Shown in pieces: positions 1-8,280 of a stretch of DNA of 64,000 bases. Below the pieces are notes generated by a model. It did no database searches. It was not told where the DNA came from and was given only the letters and a program-made list of their open reading frames with translations. Both the position numbers and the translations under genes were made by a program. Each line of letters begins with the position of its first letter. The first letter of the stretch is position 1. The stretch comes from Winogradskyella schleiferi (GTDB lineage: Bacteria > Bacteroidota > Bacteroidia > Flavobacteriales > Flavobacteriaceae): contig NZ_CP053351.1 of the NCBI RefSeq assembly GCF_013394655.1, positions 1,426,001 to 1,490,000 of the forward strand, given 5' to 3'.

Positions 1-101
1 AAAAATCTGATTATGTTATTTATAATAACGATTTAAAAGAGGCTAAAATTCAGGCACTTGAGATTCATCACGACATCCTAAAAAAAATAAACCAACAATA
101 A
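1..101 (+). CDS. coaE: C-terminal end of probable dephospho-CoA kinase (partial)
   Basis: An open frame enters from the left edge (codons begin at position 3) and stops with TAA at 99-101, giving 32 residues. The tail reads DYVIYNNDLKEAKIQALEIH and then a lysine-rich end. That matches the usual C-terminus of flavobacterial CoaE, where an asparagine-rich turn is followed by a helix carrying EIH. CoaE phosphorylates dephospho-CoA in the last step of coenzyme A synthesis. The catalytic part lies outside the window, so the call rests on the tail alone and is tentative. Confidence 0.5.
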   Translation, partial: KSDYVIYNNDLKEAKIQALEIHHDILKKINQQ

Positions 102-136
102 AAGCGATTCATTTGTTAACGTTAGGTTAAACCTAA

Positions 137-166
137 TTTGTACTAAATGTTAAAATGTTAAATTTG
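137..166 (+). promoter_or_regulatory. Candidate Bacteroidota promoter for the histidine kinase gene
   Basis: TTTG at 137-140 and TAAATTTG at 159-166 are separated by 18 nt. This fits the Bacteroidota sigma factor consensus (TTTG, about 19 nt, TAnnTTTG). A transcript would start about 3-5 nt after the second box, at or just before the ATG at 171, so the message would be nearly leaderless. This is a motif match only. Confidence 0.45.
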
Positions 167-170
167 ACTG

Positions 171-1736
171 ATGGGCAAAAAGCTATTCGTGTTATTGATA
201 GTCTTAATGAGTTTATCGCTCATAGGAATTATTTTTGTTCAATCATTTTTTATAAATAATAGTATAGAAAATGAGAATAAGAATTTTACGCTGAGTGTTA
301 AACGTTCGTTGAGTTATGTGTCTAAATCCATTGCAGAGTATGAGTTTAGAGATTATTTTGAGAGGTTACAACCTTATTTGAACAACGATAATAAAGCGGA
401 CACTTCTATAATAAAACAATTATTTATTACGGATGAAGATGATATCAATGACAAAACCATTATACATCGTAATACCGTTTTAGAAGAGCGTTTTAGAGTG
501 CCTTCGATGTTCATTGAAATTGATGCAGATAGTTTTAATATCAGTAAATTGTATAGTGAGCGTGTTACAGAAACTTATAATACGACAACTATTGACGGTG
601 TTAGACGAATAGATCCAGAAAAGCGCTTAAGGGAATATTCCTCACTGGGAGCTTTGGATAAGCAAATGTATGAGGATACTTTTAAATCTTTTTTAAAGGA
701 CAAGCCGGTTTATAAACGTATTTCAGAACAACAAGTTGAAACTTTATTAAAGCGTGAATTAGAAGATGAAGGTATAAATCTGGATTTCGAATTTGCCATT
801 TATGATGATGATTTGGCAACTAAAGTTCAATCCAATAATTTTGAATATGAAGACCCTTATGGAATTCCTGTTTTTTTAGACAATAATAACGAAAGCAGTT
901 ATAAACTCTTAGTAGAGTTTCCAGATCGGAAAAAGTATTTGTTATCCTCAATTTTATGGATGATTGTACTTTCAATCATATTTACAAGTATTATAATTAT
1001 TGCTTATACCAGTGCCATTTATCAGTTGATAAAACAACGTCAAATATCGCAGATTAAGACAGATTTCATTAATAATATGACCCATGAGTTTAAAACACCA
1101 ATTGCGACTATTAATTTGGCTTTAGACTCCATCAGGAATCCTAAAATAATCAGTGACCAAGAAAAGGTATTACGTTATTTGGGAATGATCAAGGAAGAAA
1201 ATAAGCGTATGCATGCCCAAGTGGAAAATGTATTGCGTATATCTAAGTTAGATAAAAATGAACTAAATATTAGTAAGGAAAGACATGAGTTGCACGACTT
1301 AATTGAAGATGCAATTACTCATGTGGAACTTATTGTTGAAGACCGACAAGGTTATGTGAAAGCGCATTTAGATGCTGAGCATTCATCGGTTTTAGCCAAT
1401 GAGACACATTTTACAAATGTGATTGTCAATATTTTGGACAATGCCATAAAATATTCGGATGATGCACCAAAAATAGATGTTTACACCGAAAATGTTGGTA
1501 ATAATATCATATTGAAAATTGCCGATCAAGGCAATGGGATGTCCAAAGCAGTTGCTAAACGTGTGTTCGAGAAATTCTATAGGGAGCATACTGGAAATGT
1601 CCATAATGTAAAAGGACATGGTTTAGGTCTGGCTTACGTAAAAAGAATAGTAGATGACCATCATGGTCATATATCAGTAGAAAGTGAAAAAGGAAAAGGC
1701 AGTACTTTTATTGTAAAGATGCCGTTAATATCATAA
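171..1736 (+). CDS. Two-component sensor histidine kinase, RprX-like
   Basis: Inner-membrane sensor kinase of 521 residues. A first membrane helix lies at about 5-27, an extracytoplasmic sensor region of about 230 residues follows, and a second helix lies at about 258-284. The HisKA H-box has the phospho-accepting His near residue 305 (NNMTHEFKTPIA). The C-terminal HATPase domain shows the N-box (NILDNAIKYSD), the G1 box (DQGNGM) and the G2 box (GHGLGLAYVKRIV). There is no obvious HAMP or PAS domain. The response regulator gene begins 10 nt downstream, so the two form an operon and a cognate pair. The architecture matches RprX of Bacteroides and flavobacterial relatives. The stimulus is unknown. 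Confidence 0.93.
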   Translation: MGKKLFVLLIVLMSLSLIGIIFVQSFFINNSIENENKNFTLSVKRSLSYVSKSIAEYEFRDYFERLQPYLNNDNKADTSIIKQLFITDEDDINDKTIIHRNTVLEERFRVPSMFIEIDADSFNISKLYSERVTETYNTTTIDGVRRIDPEKRLREYSSLGALDKQMYEDTFKSFLKDKPVYKRISEQQVETLLKRELEDEGINLDFEFAIYDDDLATKVQSNNFEYEDPYGIPVFLDNNNESSYKLLVEFPDRKKYLLSSILWMIVLSIIFTSIIIIAYTSAIYQLIKQRQISQIKTDFINNMTHEFKTPIATINLALDSIRNPKIISDQEKVLRYLGMIKEENKRMHAQVENVLRISKLDKNELNISKERHELHDLIEDAITHVELIVEDRQGYVKAHLDAEHSSVLANETHFTNVIVNILDNAIKYSDDAPKIDVYTENVGNNIILKIADQGNGMSKAVAKRVFEKFYREHTGNVHNVKGHGLGLAYVKRIVDDHHGHISVESEKGKGSTFIVKMPLIS

Positions 1737-1746
1737 AAAACGAATT

Positions 1747-2457
1747 ATGGAAGAACAAAATAAAAAAATACTTTTAGTCGAGGATGATCCAAATTTTGGA
1801 ACCGTTTTAAAAGATTATCTAATGATGAACGATTATGATGTGGTTCATGCCAAAAATGGGATGGAAGGCTTTGAAAAGTTCAAAAAGGATGATTACGACC
1901 TTTGTATTTTAGACGTTATGATGCCTTATAAAGATGGTTTTACCTTAGCGAAGGAAATTCGTGAAAAAAATACAGACGTGCCAATCATTTTCTTAACCGC
2001 AAAGGCGATGAAAGAAGATGTGCTAAAAGGTTACAAAGTAGGAGCGGACGATTATCTTAATAAACCATTTGACAGCGAAGTGTTGTTAATGAAAATCAAA
2101 GCTATAATGCAACGAAAAGCAACCGATACTGTTGCTGATAGTAAGCAATTTGAATTTAAGATCGGTCGTTTTGACCTCAATTCTAAACTACGTTTTTTAA
2201 AATTTGATGGTGGTGATCCTGAAAAGCTTTCTCCAAAAGAGAATGAATTATTACGCTTGCTGGCACTGCATGAAAATGATTTAATGCCAAGAGAATTAGC
2301 ACTGACGAAAATATGGAGAGACGATAATTATTTTACTTCTCGTAGTATGGACGTGTATATTGCTAAATTGCGTAAATACTTAAAACCAGATCCTAATGTT
2401 GAAATTTTGAATATTCATGGAGAAGGCTTTAGGTTAGTTGTTAATGGAGATAAATAA
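1747..2457 (+). CDS. OmpR/PhoB-family response regulator, RprY-like
   Basis: DNA-binding response regulator of 236 residues. The receiver domain (about 7-120) has the acidic pair D13-D14, the phospho-acceptor D56 in CILDVMMP, a Thr in IFLTAKA and the conserved lysine K106 in LNKPF. The C-terminal winged helix (about 135-232) shows the PhoB-type SPKENELLRLLALHEND and RSMDVYIAKLRKYL segments. It follows the kinase gene by 10 nt and should receive phosphate from it. A hairpin terminator follows at 2487-2514. The regulated genes are not evident from this window. Confidence 0.95.
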   Translation: MEEQNKKILLVEDDPNFGTVLKDYLMMNDYDVVHAKNGMEGFEKFKKDDYDLCILDVMMPYKDGFTLAKEIREKNTDVPIIFLTAKAMKEDVLKGYKVGADDYLNKPFDSEVLLMKIKAIMQRKATDTVADSKQFEFKIGRFDLNSKLRFLKFDGGDPEKLSPKENELLRLLALHENDLMPRELALTKIWRDDNYFTSRSMDVYIAKLRKYLKPDPNVEILNIHGEGFRLVVNGDK

Positions 2458-2486
2458 AATAAAGAATAATCTTAAATGTATAAAAG

Positions 2487-2514
2487 AATCCAGTTTTTAT
2501 GAACTGGATTTTTT
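2487..2514 (+). terminator. Rho-independent terminator after the two-component operon
   Basis: AATCCAGTT (2487-2495) pairs with AACTGGATT (2502-2510) around a 6-nt loop and runs into a T tract. It sits 30 nt after the response regulator stop. Confidence 0.85.
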
Positions 2515-2540
2515 GTTTGAATTGATGAATTGATGAATTA

Positions 2541-2948
2541 ATGAATAAGTTATTAAAAGGGATTACAATAGCGTTAGTCATTTTTATATTTTGGATAATA
2601 AATAAAGCTAATAAAGGTGCACCAAATATATTTATTGAATTTTCAAATTCTATTTATTATGGTGATAAAATAGGTCATTTTTTTATCTATGGAATTTTAA
2701 CTTTACTAGCTAATCTAGTGTTTAAAAACAGATCTGTATTCTGGAGTAAAAACGTGCCCCTTGGAACCGTTCTTGTATCTATATTTGTGATAGTCGAAGA
2801 ATTGAGTCAGGTATTTTTTCCTAGGCGTAGTTTGGATATAATAGACCTTATTGCAGATGCTCTAGGAATTTTGTGTTTTACATTAAGCGGAAATTTTCTT
2901 TTTAAGAAGGGGTTTTTAAACTTTAAAAAGTCAAGTAAAACAAAATAA
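2541..2948 (+). CDS. VanZ-like membrane protein
   Basis: Small integral membrane protein of 135 residues with about four hydrophobic helices. It carries the VanZ-family signature: a DKIGHFFIYGILT segment near residues 35-50 and EELSQVFFPRRSLDIIDLIAD near 83-103. The biochemical role of VanZ-like proteins outside the teicoplanin-resistance cluster is not established, and no van genes are nearby. The start codon lies in a short run of repeated TTGATGAA units (2522-2545), which leaves several ATG choices, and 2541 gives the usual N-terminus. It ends 1 nt before the convergent miaA stop. Confidence 0.8.
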   Translation: MNKLLKGITIALVIFIFWIINKANKGAPNIFIEFSNSIYYGDKIGHFFIYGILTLLANLVFKNRSVFWSKNVPLGTVLVSIFVIVEELSQVFFPRRSLDIIDLIADALGILCFTLSGNFLFKKGFLNFKKSSKTK

Positions 2949-2949
2949 A

Positions 2950-3855
2950 TTATTCTATTTCCGAATTTATATATTGAATAATCTCCTCAACATCAGTTTC
3001 AAAATCAAACCATTTTATAGCATCGTCTTTTCTAAACCATGTCAGTTGTCTTTTGGCAAAACGTCTGGTATTCTTTTTAATTTCAGAAATAGCAAAGTCT
3101 AAAGTCCAATCGCCTTCAAGATATTGGAATAATTCTTTATAGCCAACCGTATTTAAAGCATTGAGGTGTTTATATGGTGAAAGTGATTTTACTTCGTCTA
3201 TCAACCCGTTCTCAATCATTACATCTACGCGTTGGTTAATTCTATCATATATAGTGGAACGTTCTGCATTTAATCCAATAGAAATTGTTTTGAAATCTCG
3301 ATTTTTTTCAGGGTTGGTGAGAAAAGAAGAATAGGGTTTTTCTGTGCCTATACAAATTTCTAACGCTCTAATAACACGTTGCGGATTATCTATGGCAATA
3401 GTTTCATAGGCTTCCGAATCCAATGACTTTAGCTGTTCTTGCAAATGGATTAGACCTTTTTCTTTAAGCTGAAGATTGAGATGTGTTCTAATATGAGGTG
3501 CAACTTCAGGAAAATAATCCAAGCCTTTAGTTACCGCTTTTACGTACAAACCCGAGCCACCAACCATGACAACTATGGGATTTTTTTCATGCAAAATACT
3601 TATTTTAGAAATGGCGTCACGTTCAAAATCGCCAACATTATAATCATCTTCAATGGATTTATTCTGAATAAAATGGTGTGGTGCCGCATTCAGCTCTTCT
3701 TTAAATGGAACAGCGGTACCGATTGACATTTCTTTATAAAATTGTCGCGAATCTGCAGAAATAATTTCAGTATTATAATGTTGAGCTAATTTAATACTCA
3801 AAGCCGTTTTACCAATAGCAGTTGGCCCAACAATAGCAATAAGAACTTTAGTCAT
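2950..3855 (-). CDS. miaA: tRNA dimethylallyltransferase
   Basis: MiaA transfers dimethylallyl from DMAPP to A37 of tRNAs that read UNN codons. The P-loop GPTAIGKTAL is near residues 10-19, with the family motifs SADSRQFYKEMSIGTA, GGSGLYVKAV and DNPQRVIRALEI, and a C-terminal TRRFAKRQLTWFRKD segment. The start at 3855 (301 residues) is chosen because MTKVLIAIVGPT is the normal N-terminus. A longer in-frame ATG at 3897 adds 14 residues that only re-read the upstream gene. With this start the gene overlaps the channel stop in ATGACTAA (3848-3855), so the two are translationally coupled. Confidence 0.96.
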   Translation of the reverse strand: MTKVLIAIVGPTAIGKTALSIKLAQHYNTEIISADSRQFYKEMSIGTAVPFKEELNAAPHHFIQNKSIEDDYNVGDFERDAISKISILHEKNPIVVMVGGSGLYVKAVTKGLDYFPEVAPHIRTHLNLQLKEKGLIHLQEQLKSLDSEAYETIAIDNPQRVIRALEICIGTEKPYSSFLTNPEKNRDFKTISIGLNAERSTIYDRINQRVDVMIENGLIDEVKSLSPYKHLNALNTVGYKELFQYLEGDWTLDFAISEIKKNTRRFAKRQLTWFRKDDAIKWFDFETDVEEIIQYINSEIE

Positions 3856-4726
3856 GGTGTAATTTAAAGCCACATTTGTGGCAGAATTCAGCACCATCCT
3901 GGTGCTTTGTAGCCAAACAATTCATGCAAGATTGAGTATTTAAAGTCACATTCTTTACATGTTTATATTCTTCGTCAGATAATTTTTTCTTAGTAGTATC
4001 AGTTTCTGAAGCTTTCGTATATTCAGCAGACACAATACCAGTTGGTACAGCTATAATACCATAACCTAATATCATGATTAGTGTGGCAATAAATTGTCCT
4101 AATGCAGTTTGAGGTGCAATATCTCCAAAACCAACTGTGGTCAATGTAACTATACACCAATAAACACTTTTTGGGATATTATCAAATCCATTTTCTTCAC
4201 CTTCTACCAAATACATAATGGTGCCAAAAATTGTCGCTGCAATTATTACAGCAAACAAAAAGACCGAAATTTTTGCTCTACTGGCCCTAATAGCACTTGC
4301 CAATTGATTAGAAGCACCCATAAAACGCACTAATTTAAGAATTCTAAAAATTCTCAATAAACGTAGAGCCCTTAAAGCCACCAAGGCATGTGTACCTATA
4401 AATATAAGTGATAAATATTTAGGGATTGTGGAGAGTAAATCGATGATGCCGTAAAAACTCATAATATATTTTAAGGGTTTTTTTACGGTTATAATTCTCA
4501 AAATATACTCAATAGTAAATAAGATGGTAATGATCCATTCCGAGATATTTAAAAAGGCATGAAACCTGAGATCAAAGCTTTTAACACTTTCCAACATTAC
4601 TAAAATAATGCTGGCAACAATTGCTATAAGAAGAACAACATCGAATAATTTTCCTGCAGGCGTATCCGCTTCATAAATGATTTCATGAAGCTTTGTTTTC
4701 CAGTTATGTCTATCGTAAGATTCCAT
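3848..4726 (-). CDS. Voltage-gated potassium channel (ion transporter) with C-terminal zinc ribbon
   Basis: Six-helix ion-transport protein of 292 residues. S1-S4 lie at about 25-155, with an arginine-rich S4 (ALRALRLLRIFRILKLVRFM). The pore loop with the K+ selectivity filter TLTTVGFGDIAP is near residues 195-206 and is followed by S6. The C-terminal 30 residues hold two Cys pairs (CMNCLA and CHKCGF), a short zinc-ribbon-like element. The channel is predicted in the inner membrane with a cytoplasmic C-terminus. It is the first gene of a two-gene unit with miaA (8-nt overlap). The ribbon's function is unknown. Confidence 0.9.
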   Translation of the reverse strand: MESYDRHNWKTKLHEIIYEADTPAGKLFDVVLLIAIVASIILVMLESVKSFDLRFHAFLNISEWIITILFTIEYILRIITVKKPLKYIMSFYGIIDLLSTIPKYLSLIFIGTHALVALRALRLLRIFRILKLVRFMGASNQLASAIRASRAKISVFLFAVIIAATIFGTIMYLVEGEENGFDNIPKSVYWCIVTLTTVGFGDIAPQTALGQFIATLIMILGYGIIAVPTGIVSAEYTKASETDTTKKKLSDEEYKHVKNVTLNTQSCMNCLATKHQDGAEFCHKCGFKLHHD

Positions 4727-4750
4727 GTTTTAAAAGTACGAAAAGTAAAT

Positions 4751-6697
4751 CTATTGTGTTTCAAAAACGATTACAGTATTATTTTGAAGTTCTACGAGTT
4801 TACTCATAAATTCTTTTAAATAAGGATACAATTCTGATGAATAGATAGCTGAATTGAACTTAACTTTAAAATATATCATAAGTTGGTTATTAACGTTTTC
4901 AACATTGAATATAAGGTTTCCAGACGCGTTGGGTAGAGAATAATTTAAGGTTGAAGGGATTTCAAGAATTTTTAAGTCTTCATCTAAGTCTATTTTCATA
5001 GTATAAATATAAATGTCCTTGTATCCAAAATCGATAGGGTAGGATCTTTCTTGAAGTCTAAAGGGATTTTCATCAAAGAATTTAATGATAAAAGGATTTA
5101 GATAAATTTTATTACCAATGAATTCCGGTTCAATTGCAATATCCATCGATTCTTTGAAAGACGATTTTGATTTATCATAATCCTTAACTTCATGATTATC
5201 AATAATTATATCTGAATGGGCATTAATTTTTTTCTCAAAATACACCTCAGAGTTCTCATCATACTGTTGCTTCGGTTTGTGAGAATGATATCCTGTGAAA
5301 CTACTTTCTACTGCGCCTGATAATTTATCATCATTGAATGACGTTATTGCAACTCGATGCCCTCTTGTTGAGAAATTGTCAACATTGATATCTTCCCAAT
5401 AACTGCCATCTTCAAAACCTATTAATCGACCGTATTGATTTAGTGTTCTAAATGGAATTTCCCCAAAAGACAAATAGGGTTCTGTTGCATCTAAAAAATA
5501 ATCTTTACCATCTATTGAAGTTTTTAAAATCACATAGTTAAAATCAGTAAGCACAGGGAAAATTTTTGTTGCAAGTCCATTTGCTCTAGTTGAAACTAGG
5601 ACTGGAAATACTTCAAAACCTTCAATTGTCAATAGATTTTGTAATAATAAATTAATTTCAAAAACGCTACCGACTTTTTCTTTAACCAGAGTTTTGACAG
5701 ACACATCATAACGCTCCGATTTTCCATTCCATTTATAATTATCCAATACAAATTGATAAATAGCAATAGCTTTATTTAAATCGGCATTCATTGACGAAAT
5801 AGACTCTGGCAGTATGTTTTTTACAAGACCTTTTTTGCTTATTTGTCTACCAAAATCAGCGTCTGTCTTAAGTTCTTTGTCTACGTCCTCCCATGATTTG
5901 GTCAACTTGTCAATTCTTCCATCAAACCCTCTAAAAACACTCAATTCGTATTCTACTCGAGACATATAGTTTAGGGCAGTCGTGGTAAAATCTTCTGGTT
6001 TATATGCAGGTATATCTTTCATTATATATTTAGAAATACTACAATCGGCACTTGAGCCATTTCCACCTTCAATACAATGTTTCTCAAGGCTTGTATCATG
6101 TGTATCTAAGGGAATACTACCTACAAGTTTTATGTGGTACTCATAGTTGCCTGGAATACTCGTATTATATTCACTATATAAAACAGGATCCGTACTTTGA
6201 AAATACCAAGGTTGGAATTTAGTGATAAAGCGAGATTGTGTTTCGTAGCTTATTGTAATAACGCTACCTACCTTTACATTTGGTAACACAAATTTCACTA
6301 AAGTATATTTTTCATTCTCTTCTTCAAAAATTGCATCCTTTGTTAATTCCGTTTTTACAATCTCATCATTTTCAAGATTATATGTTGTGCCTTTAATATT
6401 TTTGATTTTTTCTTCTGAAGACTTTCCTTTATAAAGCTTTACTTCATAAGCTCCTCTCTTAATACCTTCAGTTCTTAAAATTTTAATTTTTTGCTCGACT
6501 TGAACTCTTAACTTAAAAGTTTCACCATCTATAAAACTGTTACCATAATCATATATTACTAATGCATTGGCAGTAGAATCTTTAGGATAAGAGGTGTGTT
6601 TTAAATCGCTTTTATAAACTTGCATTGCTACGTTATATTCTTGGGAAAAACCTAAACAAGATATTATTAGTGCAATAATTAATAATCTAAATTTCAT
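4751..6697 (-). CDS. Secreted DUF3857 / transglutaminase-like protein
   Basis: Protein of 648 residues with a signal peptide (MKFRLLIIALIISCLGFSQ). The N-terminal half matches DUF3857, with segments such as VEQKIKILRTEGIKRG, KGTTYNLENDEIV and LPNVKVGSVITISYE. A transglutaminase-like fold lies at about 300-420. In the expected active-site region I read VGSVFEINLLLQNLL, where active members have a Cys (GDCKD-type), so the catalytic Cys appears to be lost. The C-terminal third is a DUF3858-like beta domain. It is probably periplasmic or surface-exposed, with unknown substrate. It starts 6 nt after the stop of the exonuclease gene and is likely co-transcribed with it. Confidence 0.85.
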   Translation of the reverse strand: MKFRLLIIALIISCLGFSQEYNVAMQVYKSDLKHTSYPKDSTANALVIYDYGNSFIDGETFKLRVQVEQKIKILRTEGIKRGAYEVKLYKGKSSEEKIKNIKGTTYNLENDEIVKTELTKDAIFEEENEKYTLVKFVLPNVKVGSVITISYETQSRFITKFQPWYFQSTDPVLYSEYNTSIPGNYEYHIKLVGSIPLDTHDTSLEKHCIEGGNGSSADCSISKYIMKDIPAYKPEDFTTTALNYMSRVEYELSVFRGFDGRIDKLTKSWEDVDKELKTDADFGRQISKKGLVKNILPESISSMNADLNKAIAIYQFVLDNYKWNGKSERYDVSVKTLVKEKVGSVFEINLLLQNLLTIEGFEVFPVLVSTRANGLATKIFPVLTDFNYVILKTSIDGKDYFLDATEPYLSFGEIPFRTLNQYGRLIGFEDGSYWEDINVDNFSTRGHRVAITSFNDDKLSGAVESSFTGYHSHKPKQQYDENSEVYFEKKINAHSDIIIDNHEVKDYDKSKSSFKESMDIAIEPEFIGNKIYLNPFIIKFFDENPFRLQERSYPIDFGYKDIYIYTMKIDLDEDLKILEIPSTLNYSLPNASGNLIFNVENVNNQLMIYFKVKFNSAIYSSELYPYLKEFMSKLVELQNNTVIVFETQ

Positions 6698-6703
6698 TAA
6701 CTT

Positions 6704-8068
6704 TTAATTTAAATCTATAATTTTAAGTCTTTTATTTCGTCTCATATAACTTTGTATAATATGCTGTGTATCTCTGTTATTTTCCATTGGCGTAATGAGA
6801 GATTTCAAAATTGCCCTATTGTTTATTTGGTGGTTTAAGTCAAAAAAGCCCATACCTTTAAAAATGCCATTCTCAATTAAAAAAACACTTTTTTCTTCAA
6901 TTGAGCGACCCTTGTCTATAATCAGCATATCTTTTTTATCATAGCTGTATTTTTCTATAAGCGAATGCACTCTTTTATTATAATCATTTACAGACTCTTC
7001 ATTAATACAAGCACCTTGACATTCTTTAACACCATACTTAAAACAACTAGTTTTTGTCGGTTCTAAACCTGTGAGTTTCTGGCATAAATTGTACTCATCA
7101 ACCACTTTAAACATGAAATGCTTACCACTGGCTCTAGTACTAAATGTTGTAATAGGAATTTCTTTTTGGTCGGATTTATCGATATGAAGATTTATATAAC
7201 CATTCTTGTCCGTAAAGCGGTAAAGAGCGTGAGTAAAAATACGTCGTCGCAAAGCTCTGTTGAAAATTGGTGTATTTTTTTTGATTTCTGCACTTTCTTT
7301 TAATAGTGCGGCCAATTCACTTCCTGTTTTCTCGTAAGTAACTGTACTTACTAATTTTTGAATCTTCTTAGACTTAGAATTGGTGCCAGTAAAATGTTGA
7401 ATAATTCGTTTTCTTATATTCTTACTTTTACCAATATAGATAATATCGCCTTCTATATTATGAATATAATAAACGCCTGTATCTGAAGGTAACGCTTCAA
7501 TAATGGCATTGAGATTAGGCGCAATTTTAGATTTCTGCTCAATCTTAATGGCATCTTTTACAATAACCTTATCTAAATCTTTGTTCAGCAACATTTTGAA
7601 TAACTTCACAGTTGCCATGGCATCACCATTAGCTCTGTGTCTATCAGCCATAGGAATACCTAATGCACGCGTCAATTTTCCAAGACTATAGGATTCCATA
7701 TCTGGAAGCAACTGTTGGGAAAGTTCAACGGTACAAAGTGATTTTCGTTTAAAAGGAAAACCTAAACGTTTGAATTCTGTTTTTAGGATCCTGTAATCAA
7801 AAGACGAATTATGAGCCACAATGATGCAATCTTCAGTGATTTCCACGATGCGTTTTGCCACCTCATAAAATTTTGGTGCATTTTTCAGCATGCTGGAATT
7901 AATACCTGTAAGGTTAACTACAAAAGGTTGAATTTCGCGTTCTGGATTTACTAAGGAAATAAATTGATCGGTTACCTTATGACCATCAAATTGATAGATT
8001 GCAATTTCCGTGATACCTTCTTCATTGAACTTGCCACCTGTGGTTTCTATGTCTAGTATTGCGTAGAT
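6704..8068 (-). CDS. DnaQ-like 3'-5' exonuclease fused to GIY-YIG nuclease; no standard start codon
   Basis: A DEDDh exonuclease domain and a UvrC/Cho-like GIY-YIG domain are joined in one chain of about 454 residues. Exonuclease motif I is ILDIETTGG, motif II is in VAHNSSFDYRIL and motif III is HRANGDAMATVKL. The GIY-YIG motif (GVYYIHNIEGDIIYIGKSKN) is near residues 208-228, followed by a Cys cluster (CFKYGVKECQGAC). The frame is open upstream to a stop at 8081-8083 but contains no ATG, GTG or TTG. ATC at 8066-8068 stands exactly where relatives begin (MYAILDIETTGG). The first ATG at 7889-7891 would remove motif I. Translation from ATC, or an ATG-to-ATC mutation or sequence error, is possible. 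Probably a DNA repair nuclease. Confidence 0.8.
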   Translation of the reverse strand: MYAILDIETTGGKFNEEGITEIAIYQFDGHKVTDQFISLVNPEREIQPFVVNLTGINSSMLKNAPKFYEVAKRIVEITEDCIIVAHNSSFDYRILKTEFKRLGFPFKRKSLCTVELSQQLLPDMESYSLGKLTRALGIPMADRHRANGDAMATVKLFKMLLNKDLDKVIVKDAIKIEQKSKIAPNLNAIIEALPSDTGVYYIHNIEGDIIYIGKSKNIRKRIIQHFTGTNSKSKKIQKLVSTVTYEKTGSELAALLKESAEIKKNTPIFNRALRRRIFTHALYRFTDKNGYINLHIDKSDQKEIPITTFSTRASGKHFMFKVVDEYNLCQKLTGLEPTKTSCFKYGVKECQGACINEESVNDYNKRVHSLIEKYSYDKKDMLIIDKGRSIEEKSVFLIENGIFKGMGFFDLNHQINNRAILKSLITPMENNRDTQHIIQSYMRRNKRLKIIDLN

Positions 8069-8278
8069 ACTGTTTATTGTTTAGTTGTTTCCCCATTGTC
8101 CTGCGGACATTTCCCCAAATGGGAAAATTAGGAATGTTTAATAATGCATGTAATCATAATTTAGTTTTAAAGTCGATGGCACAAACTGAAACTATTTTTT
8201 TTATTCATAATAGAGCTAACTGAAAACTTCGACCCGCCCGAACGTGCCTTTCCGGCATGGGCAGGCTGCGACTGAAAA
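8069..8278. other. Intergenic stretch with palindromes
   Basis: No gene seen. Position 8088-8126 contains nested small hairpins (GTCC-TGC-GGAC at 8098-8108; TTTCCC/GGGAAA at 8110-8126). Position 8219-8280 contains the GC-rich element listed separately. Confidence 0.5.
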
Positions 8279-8280
8279 CT
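8219..8280. repeat. GC-rich hairpin flanked by 10-bp direct repeats
   Basis: ACTGAAAACT occurs at 8219-8228 and again at 8271-8280. Between them is a 42-bp GC-rich insert holding a two-part stem: GCCC (8236-8239) with GGGC (8259-8262), and GTGCC (8244-8248) with GGCAT (8254-8258, one G-U pair). The composition contrasts sharply with the AT-rich surroundings. It lies at the 3' end of yggS. It may be a REP-like or miniature mobile element. Confidence 0.5.
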
